This document shows, piece after piece, positions 49,039 to 60,800 of a stretch of DNA of 64,000 nucleotides. The DNA comes from Opisthocomus hoazin (Eukaryota; Chordata; Aves; Opisthocomiformes; Opisthocomidae). The DNA lies in NCBI RefSeq assembly GCF_030867145.1, contig NC_134454.1, positions 67,128,308-67,192,307 on the forward strand, read 5' to 3'. Position numbers and translations under genes: made by a program. Numbering within the stretch: position 1 is the first letter of the stretch; each line of letters starts with the position of its first letter. The notes below the pieces were generated by a model, which saw nothing but the letters and a program-made list of their open reading frames with translations, made no database searches and was not told the origin of the DNA.

Positions 49039-50520
49039 AGCCGCTTGAAAGTTTCTCCGGAGACTTTGCGGTTGCTTCGGAGGCAGCCAGCTGCGGCCCG
49101 TTTTGCTCGGGGGTGATGGGGGGGTGGGAACCCCAACCCACAGACAAGAACAAACCGAACCCAACCGATCGGCCGCGACTCCGCCGTGTGCTCCGCAGCG
49201 GCTGGGCGTCCCGGCGCGGCTCCGACGGGCCAGGGTCTCTCATCCATCCCCTCCATACCCCCCCTCCCACCCCATCGGCGATCCCAGCTGCTTGGCCCCG
49301 GGAAACCCGGGGTGCTTCCTTCTCCTTCCCCGCCCGGCCCGGGCCCGGAGCGGGACAGCCCTGCCGGACACACAACCGCTCCGCCCGGCCGGCCGCCCTG
49401 CCCCGTCCCCGCCGTGCCCCCGGCTCTTTCCCCGGCTGCGGCCGGGGCCTGGGGCCGTTGTCGGGCCGGAGGATGCTGCCGCGGGCAGCCTGAAGTGAAT
49501 GCTTGACCAAATATACACACATATTTATTTTTTTTTTCCTGTTTATTTTTGTGTAATCTGTGTTACCTATAGGTAAACGGGAATGTTAAATCTGTGCGTC
49601 GCGTGAATGTAACTGTCCGGTCATTTCTGAACTTCAGCCGCTGATATTAAACGACAATAGTGCTTTTAACAGCCTCAGATATACAGCTGATTTTCTGAAA
49701 ATCTTCTTTGACCTCATTTTCGCAGTTAAAGTGATCATTGATCGTATATCCTCTTTGATCGCTCCTAACCACGTGTGTCCCAGATACCCCTGAAGCGCCG
49801 GCCTGTCCGAAGAGCCCGCCTGCGGCCATCGGAGGGAGACGGAGCTTCTCCGGAGCGCTGGGACGTACCGCGACTCCGGGACCCCGACACCCGCCCTGGG
49901 GTGCGGGATGGGCAGAGCCGCCGGGCTCCTCGGGACAGGGCCGGGGGCGGGAGCGGGTGCGGGGACGGGAGCAGGGATCCGAGGGGGACGGGAGCCCGGG
50001 CCGTGACGGTGGGAGAGGTGCCCCCTCCCCCGAGTGCCGCCGACTCCAGCGAGTGCGTTTCTGCACGTTTTGCCCTTCTTTTTAAAATAAAACCAAAATT
50101 CTTTTTTTCTTTTTTTCTTTCCTGCAAACTCCTCGGGAACGATCGCAGCTGGGAAAGCACGGCCGCCCTCCGGCCCCGCACGCCAGACCGCCCGGGGTCC
50201 CTCCCTGCGCCCGGAGGGCTGGCACCTGGCTGCGGGAGGGGGGACGCCCGCCCCCCGCCCGGAGCCCCGGGACCTCCAGGCAGGGCCCACCCGGAGCCGC
50301 ATCGGGCAGGGCGGGAAGGGGGGGTGCAGCTCCTGTGCCCCCTCCACCTGCCTCTGTCCCCACCCCGTCCCCCCGTCCCCGTCCAGCTTAGCCGCCTGCC
50401 TGCCGGTGCGGGCGGGACGGAGGGAGCGGCCCCGGACCCCTGCCAGCCTCCGCCAGGCGGAGGGTCCGCCGGAGCCCCGTCCAGCCGGGGACGGTGGTAC
50501 TCTGAGCGGCTTTACGCTTC

Positions 50521-53500
50521 CTGCTCTCTCGGCTGTTTCGTTTTTTTTTTCTCCCCCTTATTAAATTCCGTGATGCGGAGAGAACGGACTGCTTTAAAGG
50601 ACGGGGCTTTTTGTTTTTGTGCTGTAGTTTTCAAAGTCCTAATTTCATTTCCACTGAGATTTAAAAAAAAACTAACCAAACAGTGGATTTACTGTTTTTC
50701 GAGGGAGAAATCAATGCTACATTAAATGAAGATTTGTGGTTGGTCGCAGTATTGTATTTGCTCCACTAACGAGCAACCTCCTCACAGTTTAGAGAGCTTC
50801 TTCAGTTTTAAAGGACTTATGGAAGCTCAAGCAATGAACAGAGAAGAATCCAAATAGGCAGTGAAAGGTTCTATGTTTTGAATAGGGCTGCAGAAAATTG
50901 AGTTTTAAAGACTTGAGTCAGTTGTGAATACCAAAGATGGGCGAAGAAGGGCTTTAACCTTTGCTTCCTTTAAAAATGCTTCTTTAGCCTGCTGTAAAAC
51001 AAGAAGGAAGTTCCATAACTTTGAATGTTCTCTGCTCTGTGGCTCCAGTCCAGGCTGAGTTTGGGTCTGAATCCACATCTGACAGGAAGCACTGGCAGAA
51101 CAAGCCAAGCACACGTGCACTGTCCAACAGTACTTATGGTTGGGGATGGGGAGACAAAGGTCTAGGAAAAAGCAAAAGATGTGCTGGCACAATCTATGCT
51201 GGAAGAAACTGCAAAATGGATTTTGTGACCATTCAATTTCTCCTATTTAAATAGAAATCTTTCCCGTAAAATGTTTAAGAGCACCTACTTTTCCCCATCA
51301 TTCCCGTCCTGACAGAAACGTGGCTGTAAGTCTGGCAGAAGCAATAACAAAATCACCCAAACAAATGCTCCCCTCTATCTCCTCATAGTTTAAAAACCTG
51401 GTCTTTAGAGTCTGCAGTTTTGAACATTGCTCAAGGCAATGTTTTGAGTCTTACGTTAAAACACATAACCAAGAAATTTATCCCTCAGAGAGAAGAAACA
51501 GAAAAGGATGCTGCAGCTGAGTTTCTGGTTCATAGCTGCTTGGAGAAGCATTTTTGACAGTATGGGTGGCTATTACCTCTTTGGATACAGCTGGAGAAAA
51601 TCCAAAATGGCTGTTGTGTAGCATGCAAACAGTCCTGGTGGGGCTCTGTGAAATCTAGAAGCGATCACACCTCTCATACTCTCAAAAAATACTGTATCTT
51701 CTCTCTTTCTGGATCTTAGCCCAGGTCACCCTGCTTGGGTATATGTTGCTGTGATCCTCACCTTGTCTTGCTGCCTGCACCTGAGCTCCTGCTCTCTGTA
51801 GGCAGCCCACGTGACTTCCAGCCACAGAGACAGGCAGCTCCGCAGCGTGAAATTCCTTCTGTTGGACTGGAAGCAAAAAACTTCTGGTGGATGATCCTTT
51901 CCACAGCAAGAATATAGTCTGAACTATTTGACCTAAAGGGATGGCTTCTTGACTTGGGCAGTGAGGGACGGAAGATTTGTTGATGTTTTCATACCTTGCT
52001 CAATTAAGAGAAAAGGCAAATGCTCGGGCATGTGAAGGGCTGGAGACTCAACGCTTACAAACATTTACATGTGGCCACAAATCCCAGCCTTGCAGATGTC
52101 TGTGCCAAGTTAGTTTGGCAGGCTGTCAGCATTGTCCTGTAGAATGTAGATGAGGGATGTGAAACAGATGGATTATAAAATATTTTAAAAATTACTAAAC
52201 CTGAACAAAATCTGATAGGACTACAAAAAAATGAGGAAAAGGCACGTGACCATCCAGATGGCTCTCGCAAGCTACACAGACCTACTGAAAATAGTGAGAG
52301 TCTTAAAAAGGAAAAAAAATTCTTACAAACAAACTGACAGACAAAGAAGGCACGAGAGTCTTGTGATGAAAATGCTGGCCAGCACAAGCAGAGGTCAGTA
52401 TCTTCTCCCTTTGTAATAATGTCTTATTTTGTTGTTTGTGCTAAACAGCACTGGAGGCATCCTTTGCTATTAAGCAGAGTCAATATAATCCTTCCAAATC
52501 GACTTTCACATTTCAGAGCTATTTACACCCACTCTGTTGAACCATAACTTACACACAGAAGCGAGGAGGATGATGTAAGCTAAAGGTGTTATCTGTGGCC
52601 TATTTTAACTTGTACCTTGTTCCTACTTCTTGGCATTCCTGCTGCGGTTGGTTTGGTGGGCGGACGTAGGCCTACGGGATTTTGTACAGAATGGACTGGG
52701 GGGAGTATCACACAGCATACACTACAGCATTTCACACGTATCCTCACTAGGGAGTGTCATGCGCAATCCCATCTTTAAACTGAAATCAGCTTGGTAGGAC
52801 AGAGTTGGCTTATACCGTAATCTTTTGTTCAAGTGGCTCAGAAGGCAAAAGTCATTATTCAGTTTGATACCTAAGCAGCTGGTTAGGATTTTACACTGCC
52901 CAGTGACTAAAAAAAATAGAGATAATGGTCCTCTGCTTTCCACGTGTAAGTCTTTTGAACCAAAGTAGGTTATGAAATATTTGAGCAGTAGTCAAATTTG
53001 ACATGTAAACATTATGTCTTGGAAGTCAAGATCTCAGTAGACGTTCATTTCTAGACAGGCTTTGGAAGAATGCTGCTACCATGTGAAGGGAAGCTGGCTT
53101 GGATTTGAAGACAGACACAGGAAGCATCAGATACAGCACCTGGACCACACTCGGGGGTGTTGCCTGGACTCAGGTTTGGCCTGCTGCCTGTCATCCAGGT
53201 GCTGATCTCAGGCAGAGATTGTGGAAAAATGCCAGTGAAATGTCAGGCTGGGTGTTGCCTTCAAATTGGTGGCCCTTCGGCTTCCACCATTGTCCAGCCT
53301 CTTTTTCTGGCTTCCCATATGTGGTGAACAACATGAGCAATTCACATGGGACTGTGCAGGCAACAGCCCCACGGGAGAGTTGCTTCTGATAGTCTTTGGG
53401 GTTTGCCCTGGAGGAGCTTTTTGGCACCTGCGGTCTCTTGAAGGCAAGAAAGGAGCAGTCAGAAAGTGGGAGCATTTGGGACAGAGAGTCAGCTCAGCCT

Positions 53501-56500
53501 GCTTCTGGAGAGGAGGCTTGACACTGAAGAGCAGTCTCAGAAATATCTGCTCCTGAAATGGAGACAACTGCTCTTGTCACACTGGGCGGACTATTACAAA
53601 CCTCAGGCCAGGCCAACACTGAGCCGAAGAGGGTCTGGTCTGGTCAAACTGCCCATTGAAAATTGCTTCCAGCGCACTTTGTTCTTTGTCTTCACTGTGC
53701 CCAGTACTAAGAGCTACTGCCAGCTTTGGGCAAGCCAGGCAGGTGGCTTTTCCTCCTGCCTTTGAATGCTCATTCATGGACTCTCTCCCAGCCTCTGGCT
53801 CGAGCCTCGGCACTGATGACATGGAGTTAGTGGCACACATCCGCGAGGGGTTGTCTCTTTGTCCGAAACGGCCTTGACTGTCCGGGCTGCCTGGAGCTCC
53901 TGCGGTTCTAGCCAAGCAGAGCTGAAAACTGCTGGAGAGCTGATGTAGGCGGGACAGTAACACCCTTTTGGGTTTGGCTTGATTCGCTACTTTTGATGTC
54001 CAAGAGTGTGCAATGTTTAAAGACTCTGGCTTTTTCTTACACCTCAAGAGAATAAATGCTCTGTAACAAATCAGAAAAGCTTGTTTAACTGCAAAATAGG
54101 TGTAGAATTTGTCCTTTTTGATAGGAGTTACGCTTAGGATACACAGCTATTTTCTTTAATATCATGTATGTCTTTATTCCCATAATGTGCATGTGTGATT
54201 AGATAGCAATAGACTTGGAGGAAAAACTGTGAACTTCCAGGTTCAAAGCTCTCCTCGCAAAGCCTAACACCCTCTTTTATCCATCTTCTATGCAAAGGAA
54301 GAAATATCCAGACAGAAAAAAAAAAGGTAGGAAACTAATTGGATCAAGTCTGTCACTTGAAGAACATTGCTGTCTTCAGAAGAATGGCAGAAGACATGAA
54401 TTTAGTTTATTCTTTCTTGAGCCAGCTGATAGGCTACCTTACGTTGTCATAGTTCAGTGCTCGTGCACTAAATCAAAACACCATATGGGTCAAAGAGGCA
54501 ATGTTCCTCACTGTACTTCAATTACAGACATCTGCTGTGAAAATCCTTGGGCTGGTTGCCTGAAAATGCCATTTTCAGTAGCCTTCAGAATTTATTTCTC
54601 CCCTTTCCTGTGGGCAAGTCAGCCAATTGCTCAAAATTGCTGGGAAAAAATTCTTCAGTTTTTCAAAATTACTGCTGTGAAATTACTATGAGATCTGTCT
54701 TTGAAGACTCATTTTCTTCTGCACTTCCATAAAACTTAAAAAGAAATTGGATTAGCACAAATTCTAGTCTTGCTTCAGCAAGGGAAACAGAGGGTGACAA
54801 GCACTCTGTCTCTCCATCAACCAGTTTACATAGCTGTGGCTTTTTTAGTAGATACAGGCGAAACAATGCTTCCCTATGGAATTTAACTAAATGTGTGTGG
54901 AATATTTTTGAAAATGTTGCAACTTTTCACAGCACCACAACAGAATGTGATCAGTTGTAAAAGGTCAATGTAACAGCATAAAAAGATTTTTTAAGTTATT
55001 AAAATGAAAGACAAGTATCATCTTGTCTCACCTAGATATAATCATCTCCTTTATGAGCCACTCAGTGGAGAAAAATGTTTCAAGCAATATGAAGTAGCAG
55101 CTGTGTTTAGTGACTTATGGCATAGACACAGTTTATGTCCCATAACACATTGCTAATATTGGCATAATGAAATCATGTGAAAATAGTCATGTAAGAGGCA
55201 CTAGCCACACTCAGAAATGAAACAAATTACTGAAGTTTTAGAATTTTATAGTATCTCATTTGAAAAGTAATGTATTTTATACAAAACAGGTGTTTTGGCT
55301 AAACTGTTTTCTCCCCATCCAATGACTGCCCAGGCACAAGAGTTTCTGAGGCAGCAGTGCTATTCATAGGAGAGGTGGGCACTTAGATGTGCCTCTGCAG
55401 TCCCCATCGCCGAAGGATGCCAAGGCTGAACACACATCCCTGTCTTTGCAGGGATCTCTCCATTGGTGTGGGCAGCTGCCCAAGTGACCTGCTTTGGGAG
55501 CAAAACTTCTGGTGCAGCTCCTGGCTGCCAGTAGGATACTGCAGTACCTACCCACTGCTAAGTCTTGGTGTTGGCATGCAGTCCATGGAAAACTGCATCA
55601 CTCGCACTGCGAAGTAAGGGATTTACATATCTGTACACATGATTGTAAAAAGTGACAGTATTTATGAAAACCATGTGAAGAAGAAGTAGACAAATTATGT
55701 TTGGAATTGAAGTATTTTGTAAATAAAAAATGAGTAAGGCTTGATTTTACAAGTATTTTGTTTACTTGCAACTTCCAAATCAGTCTAATGCTGCCCTAGG
55801 AAACATTACTAGGTTGCTGAAGACAAAGGTGATAACTTGCTAAGAGAGAAAACTAGCAGTGGATTGTGGGCTAATCAGAAATGCACCAGCATGGCAACAA
55901 GCAGAGAACTTCAATGGCCTGCTGATATGTCACATAGACCTTTTTTTATTTCACTCAAATACCAGAAGTCCCAACCATGACTCACCTTTCCAGTCTGGAA
56001 ACATTATATTCTTCAGTAACTGTATTTTACCACAAAAGAGAAAGAAAAAGCAAAGGATAGTGACCTGTGCCTTGGAAGGAGACACAATTACATTTCATTC
56101 TAAGAACTTCCTTCAGATATTGATAAATAAAGAGTAAAAAAAAAGCAATGCCATTTCGGTTATAATTCATTCAACTTTTACAGCTGTGTTTCAATGAGTA
56201 AGGACGGTTATGGTCAGCATGCTCCCTTGCATGGAAGGCTTCCTGTTTATTGAACAATTGAATTTTTCCTTTGCTTTTCTTGGTGGATTTTAGGATTTAT
56301 TGTGTGCAGGAGATTAGTTGCTGTAATAGTAATGTGATACAATGTAATACAGAGTAGATTATGATAGAGAGCAAAGCAATTCACGTATATAATCTGCAGT
56401 AGAAGTCTTTACAGCCAGAATAAAGATTAGCTTTTTTTTCCTTTTGTTGGATTTGTAAAATATATTTGTGGAGTTTTACCACTTTTATCTTGTGTCATAA

Positions 56501-56877
56501 ATTAGCCTGGTAAATCTGTAATTCTAAAGGCAGTTATTATAGTTGTTATTCTGGAATGCTACTGGATTTTGGTATCACTGCTCATGAATAGAGACAGTAG
56601 TTGCTGTAACGAGAATCTGTCAGTAAGCTTGTAGAGTGGATCCATACCACATACCGCTTATTATAAACTTGACTGGTTATGTTTTCTTCTGGATGTAATT
56701 CCCCAGGAAAGTCTACACAAAAATGCCAGCTCCTCCAAAGAACATAACCTTGAGAGACCCAGAGAACTCACTTTAATTTAAAGAGTTTGCATCTGAAACC
56801 AAGCACTTTGTATTCCTCCCAAAGTATCACACACAGAGTGCAGCTCATTGTTATGTTTGCTGCAGCCTGCGCCAGAA
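50521..56877. other. Intergenic DNA, no recognised gene
   Basis: AT-rich sequence with a moderately GC-richer patch at about 53090-53950, where open frames of 90-156 codons overlap on both strands (longest: minus 53577-54047). None contains a domain or conserved motif I know, and opposing overlapping frames argue against coding. A similar short GC-richer patch lies at 55320-55620. No repeat family was recognised up to the CR1 element. Confidence 0.55.
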
Positions 56878-57805
56878 TGTCTGGATGAAGAGTTAGAATG
56901 TACCCTCTGCAAGTTTGCTGATGACACCAAACTGGGAGGTGTGGTAGACACACCGGAAGGCTGTGCTGCCATTCAGCGTGACCTGGATAGGCTGGAAAGC
57001 TGGGCAGAGAGGAACCTGATGAGGTTCAACAAAGGCAAATGCAGGGCCCTGCACCTGGGGAGGAACAACCTCATGCACCAGTACAGGCTTGGGACGGACC
57101 TGCTGGAGTGCAGCTCTGCGGAGAGGGACCTGGGTGTCCTGGTGGACGACAGGTTAACCATGAGCCAGCAGTGTGCCCTGGCTGCCAAGAAAGCCAATGG
57201 GAATCCTGGGGTGCATCAAGAAGAGTGTGGCCAGCAGGACGAGGGAGGTTCTTCTTCCCCTCTACACTGCCCTGGTGAAGCCTCATCTGGAGTACTGTGT
57301 CCAGTTCTGGGCTCCCCAGTTCAAGAAAGATGAAGAGCTACTGGAGAGAGTCCAGCGGAGGGCTACAAGGATGATGAGGGGACTGGAACATCTCCCCTAC
57401 GAGGGGAGGCTGAGGGAGCTGGGCTTGTTCAGCCTGAAGAAGAGAAGGCTGAGAGGGGACCTAATAAATGCTTATAAATATCTGAAGGGTGGGTGTCAGG
57501 AGGATGGGGCCAAGCTCTTTTCAGTGGTTCCCAGTGACAGGACAAGGGGCAATGGGCACAAACTGAGGCACAGGAAGTTCCGTCTGAACATGAGGAAGAA
57601 CTTCTTCCCTCTGAGGGTGATAGAGCACTGGAACAGGCTGCCCAGGGAGGTTGTGGAGTCTCCTTCTCTGGAGATATTCAAGACCCGCCTGGACAAGGTC
57701 CTCTGCAGCCTGCTGTAGGTGACCCTGCTTCGGCAGGAGGGTTGGACTAGATGACCCACAGAGGTCCCTTCCAACCCCTACCATTCTGTGATTCTGTGAT
57801 TCTGT
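56878..57805 (+). mobile_element. 5'-truncated CR1 LINE with nearly open RT C-terminus
   Basis: A CR1 retrotransposon copy of about 930 bp. It starts within the reverse-transcriptase domain and ends with the diagnostic 3' octamer ATTCTGTG, present twice plus a partial third copy (57783-57805). The first frame (to about 57200) carries FADDTKLGG, the RT catalytic FADD box, and then the [17 protein letters not shown] and [10 protein letters not shown] segments. The second frame (57173-57718) carries [15 protein letters not shown] and ends with [16 protein letters not shown]. The two frames are offset by one base: a single-base insertion near 57202 breaks the protein. Otherwise decay is light, suggesting a relatively young insertion. 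Upstream ORF1 and the endonuclease are missing, so it cannot move on its own. Confidence 0.95.
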
Positions 57806-60800
57806 CTTGCTCTTGAGTTCAAGGCACTGGTAACTGCACAGCTGACTGCCATTCTCCTGCAAGGTAAATTTGAAATAAAACCAGAATGTAAGAACTATTC
57901 AGGTCAAGGCATAAGTATGACATCTGAAGTACCCCTGGCATTGAAGACTGCGAAGATCAATACTAAGGTGCACCTACTATGTGCCTTTAAATTGAAGAGG
58001 AAGGGAGAAAACAAAATCTTTCTCCTTCCTCACAACTTCATTCTCTTTTTCCTGAGGAAGCAGGTAAAAAAGCAAAAAAAACCATCATGTCATAGGATGC
58101 CTGAATTCAAAATCTAAAAGCAGCTACTTTTGTTGTAGATTGAAATTGTAATTTTAAACTTAAAAATATACATTTAGATCAGTCAATGTTATTGAAAACA
58201 ACACTTGCATTACTAAAGTAAAAAAAAAATCAGCTAGTTCTAATCAAGATATCTCTTTGCTACAAGCATGGTAGCACGCTGAACCCCTGTTGGTGAAAGG
58301 TGTTTGACTGTGCCGTGGGGCTGGTTAGATGCTCGTCAGAAGGCAGTGAGAAGGGGGAGACACCTGCAGCAGTTCCTGCAGAAAATGGGTTTTGGCTTGA
58401 ACTTACCTGAAAGCCTGAAATACTGATAAAAAGAGTTCTGTTCCTGAAGCTTGAAGATATCTGTGTGATCAGAATCACAAGGCACAGCAAGCAAGTCATA
58501 TTTAATCCTTTGATGCCACTAATGTCTAGGACAGTCCGTGCAGCCTTCTTCCTTTCTTTCTATTTCTCCATCAAAACACGGTAATTGGCAGGAATCACAG
58601 TTCCTTTGGGATTGTTTTGTGTGTGTTTGGTAGTTTTGCTGTTTTTTTTGTGATTGTGGATTAATTTTTTTTCCTTCAGTGCATGTAAGAGCAGCAGGAA
58701 GGAATGCAGGAGAATATCAGCACTTAATCCCTGTCCCTAACCAGACAAAAGTTTAATAAAAAATGTATTGCAGCAGGATGAAATTCAAATGTTAAACCAG
58801 CCTGGGATACAATCAGTCTCTGGAAGAAGGAACAATGAGGAGGAGAGAACTCCCCTAATGCACTCAGCACTAGCATTCGATGAAGTAAACATCAGTTATC
58901 AGACATCTCATTCATGCTGGCATTTTTAAAAATCAGATAGGATTAATTTTTAAGAAACGTTTTGGCAGTGTCCTGCTACCATTAGTTTTGTGTGTTAAGG
59001 ATCAAACTCAATATAATTTGGGAAGTTAATCACAGCATGCATGAAACAGTTTTCAGTAGTGATGTCCGAGGCAAAATGCCTGTGGCTCAGTCTGCTTATA
59101 GATACAAAAATTTGCATATACAAGAGTTTTTGGTGAGAAGTCTCAGAGGGCAAGATGGAGCAGGACACACTGGAAAAAAGCACCAAATCCTTTCCCCAGA
59201 GCAAATCTTTGATCTTAACATTTGTAGCTGTCATGAGTGGCAGAAGGTTTAAAATACCAGGAGGAAGACTGTTCTTATTCTGTTGCTAAATGTTAGGAAA
59301 GGAATTATTCACATGCAGTGCCCTGTCTTCAGGCAAGAGAGTGTCGCATGGTTTAGTTAAGTGCCAAATGAAGACCGAGAGCTGCGCTATCTGCCTGCAC
59401 TGAACCAGGAGCCTGTGGCTTTTCAGCTTCCCCTGTTTCTACTTCTCTGCCCCATTCTGGTAATCTCTGTTTTACACAGCTATTTCTACCAACAGACCTG
59501 GGCCATCTCTCTATCACTGTGTTGGTGAAGAGAAAGCATCATAAGATGACATTATACGTATATATGTATATATGTATACACACATATGCATTTCAGCTTC
59601 CTGTGTATAGCAATTGTTACAGATGCTCACACCAGTTCTCCATGGGTGCTATATCCTGCAGGCTGCAATACAACCCTTAGAGAGAAATGTTTTATATATG
59701 GAGCTGGATCCAGATAGTCTTTTCCACTTGTCACAGTTTGGATGAAGGCTTATGACTGCAAGACTTGGCAGACAGGCAGTCAGACCATATTAATTCAAAT
59801 GGGTTCTATATAGGGTTGGCTGGACTGCATGGCTATCTGTACGCCAGCAGACACAGACTCTGACGAATGCGCTACAACACCCAGCTTTGAAGTCTTACAT
59901 TTTTACCACAAAACTGTGGTAACTGTAAATTGCACAAGTCAGAAGCTGAATCTAAGGGAGGTGTCTGAAAAAACAACCAAAGGGAATATTTTTCCACCTA
60001 GAATAGCAGCTGAATGTAGAACTCACTAAGTTGTATTTTATCATTTGTTTGCCCAGGAAGTCAAGGCACCACATTCAAGTAACTGCTTCACATTGCTGCA
60101 TCCGGATTTACACTAGTGTTTTGCAGGTGCATAATTTACAGGTTCAGCATGGGTTTAAACCCCCATTACCCTCAGTTTTCATCCTTGCTAAGGCTGCTTT
60201 ACAGTTCAGAGAAGTTCCTTTGTACGGGGTTTGCAGTGCCATGCAACCAGGAGTCATTTTCAAACAACATTTATTGTAGAGGAGGGCTGGTAAATGGCTC
60301 GACAGTATTTCCTCCAGGAATGCTCTCTGAGGTAGTGATGTATCAAAAGTGCCCTCCTACAAAAATCTGAGAGGTCCGTTAAAATGGGCCACTTCAGTGA
60401 AAGCTGGTCAAAGTGCAGGTCTCTTCATCCATGTTTTACTACTTGCAGCTTTGAGGTGGAAGGGTAGTTTCCAGAGCAGGATGACAGGGAAACTGAGCGC
60501 TTGTAGTACTTGCTTTTCTTATGCATTTTCATAAGGCAGGTGAAGCAGAGATACAGGTATTACTGGGAAACAAAGTCGAATTTGTCATTGTGAACAAATT
60601 ATTGAGAATTTTTAAGTTCTTTTTTTCTGCTCACAGGCTACTAATGAACATACTCCACGCCGTTGTGACACTCAGCTCTGCCTGGTGCTGTAGCATTGCC
60701 AAGAGTTTGGAAAGTCACATTGGGCACTTTCTTCTAGAGCTTTCAGTGAACTCATTCTGGTTTTGGGTGTTCATGAACACTGCTGTTGCCCACCTCCCGT

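Larger units (their letters stand above)
48328..50520. other. GC-rich 3' flank of HTR1A copy 2 (not duplicated)
   Basis: CpG-rich DNA continues about 2.5 kb past the stop codon. It is interrupted by AT-richer stretches at about 48420-48500, 49000-49040 and 49500-49770. Several long open frames on both strands (for example 49775-50725 plus, 48711-49520 minus) are rich in Pro, Arg and Gly, show no domain, and are probably composition artefacts. It could be extended 3' UTR plus a second CpG island for a non-coding transcript. Confidence 0.6.

Noticed and set aside
49775-50725. 316-codon plus-strand frame downstream of copy 2
   Set aside because: Pro/Arg/Gly-rich with an odd Phe-rich patch from a T-rich tract, no domain, and overlapped by equally long minus-strand frames.
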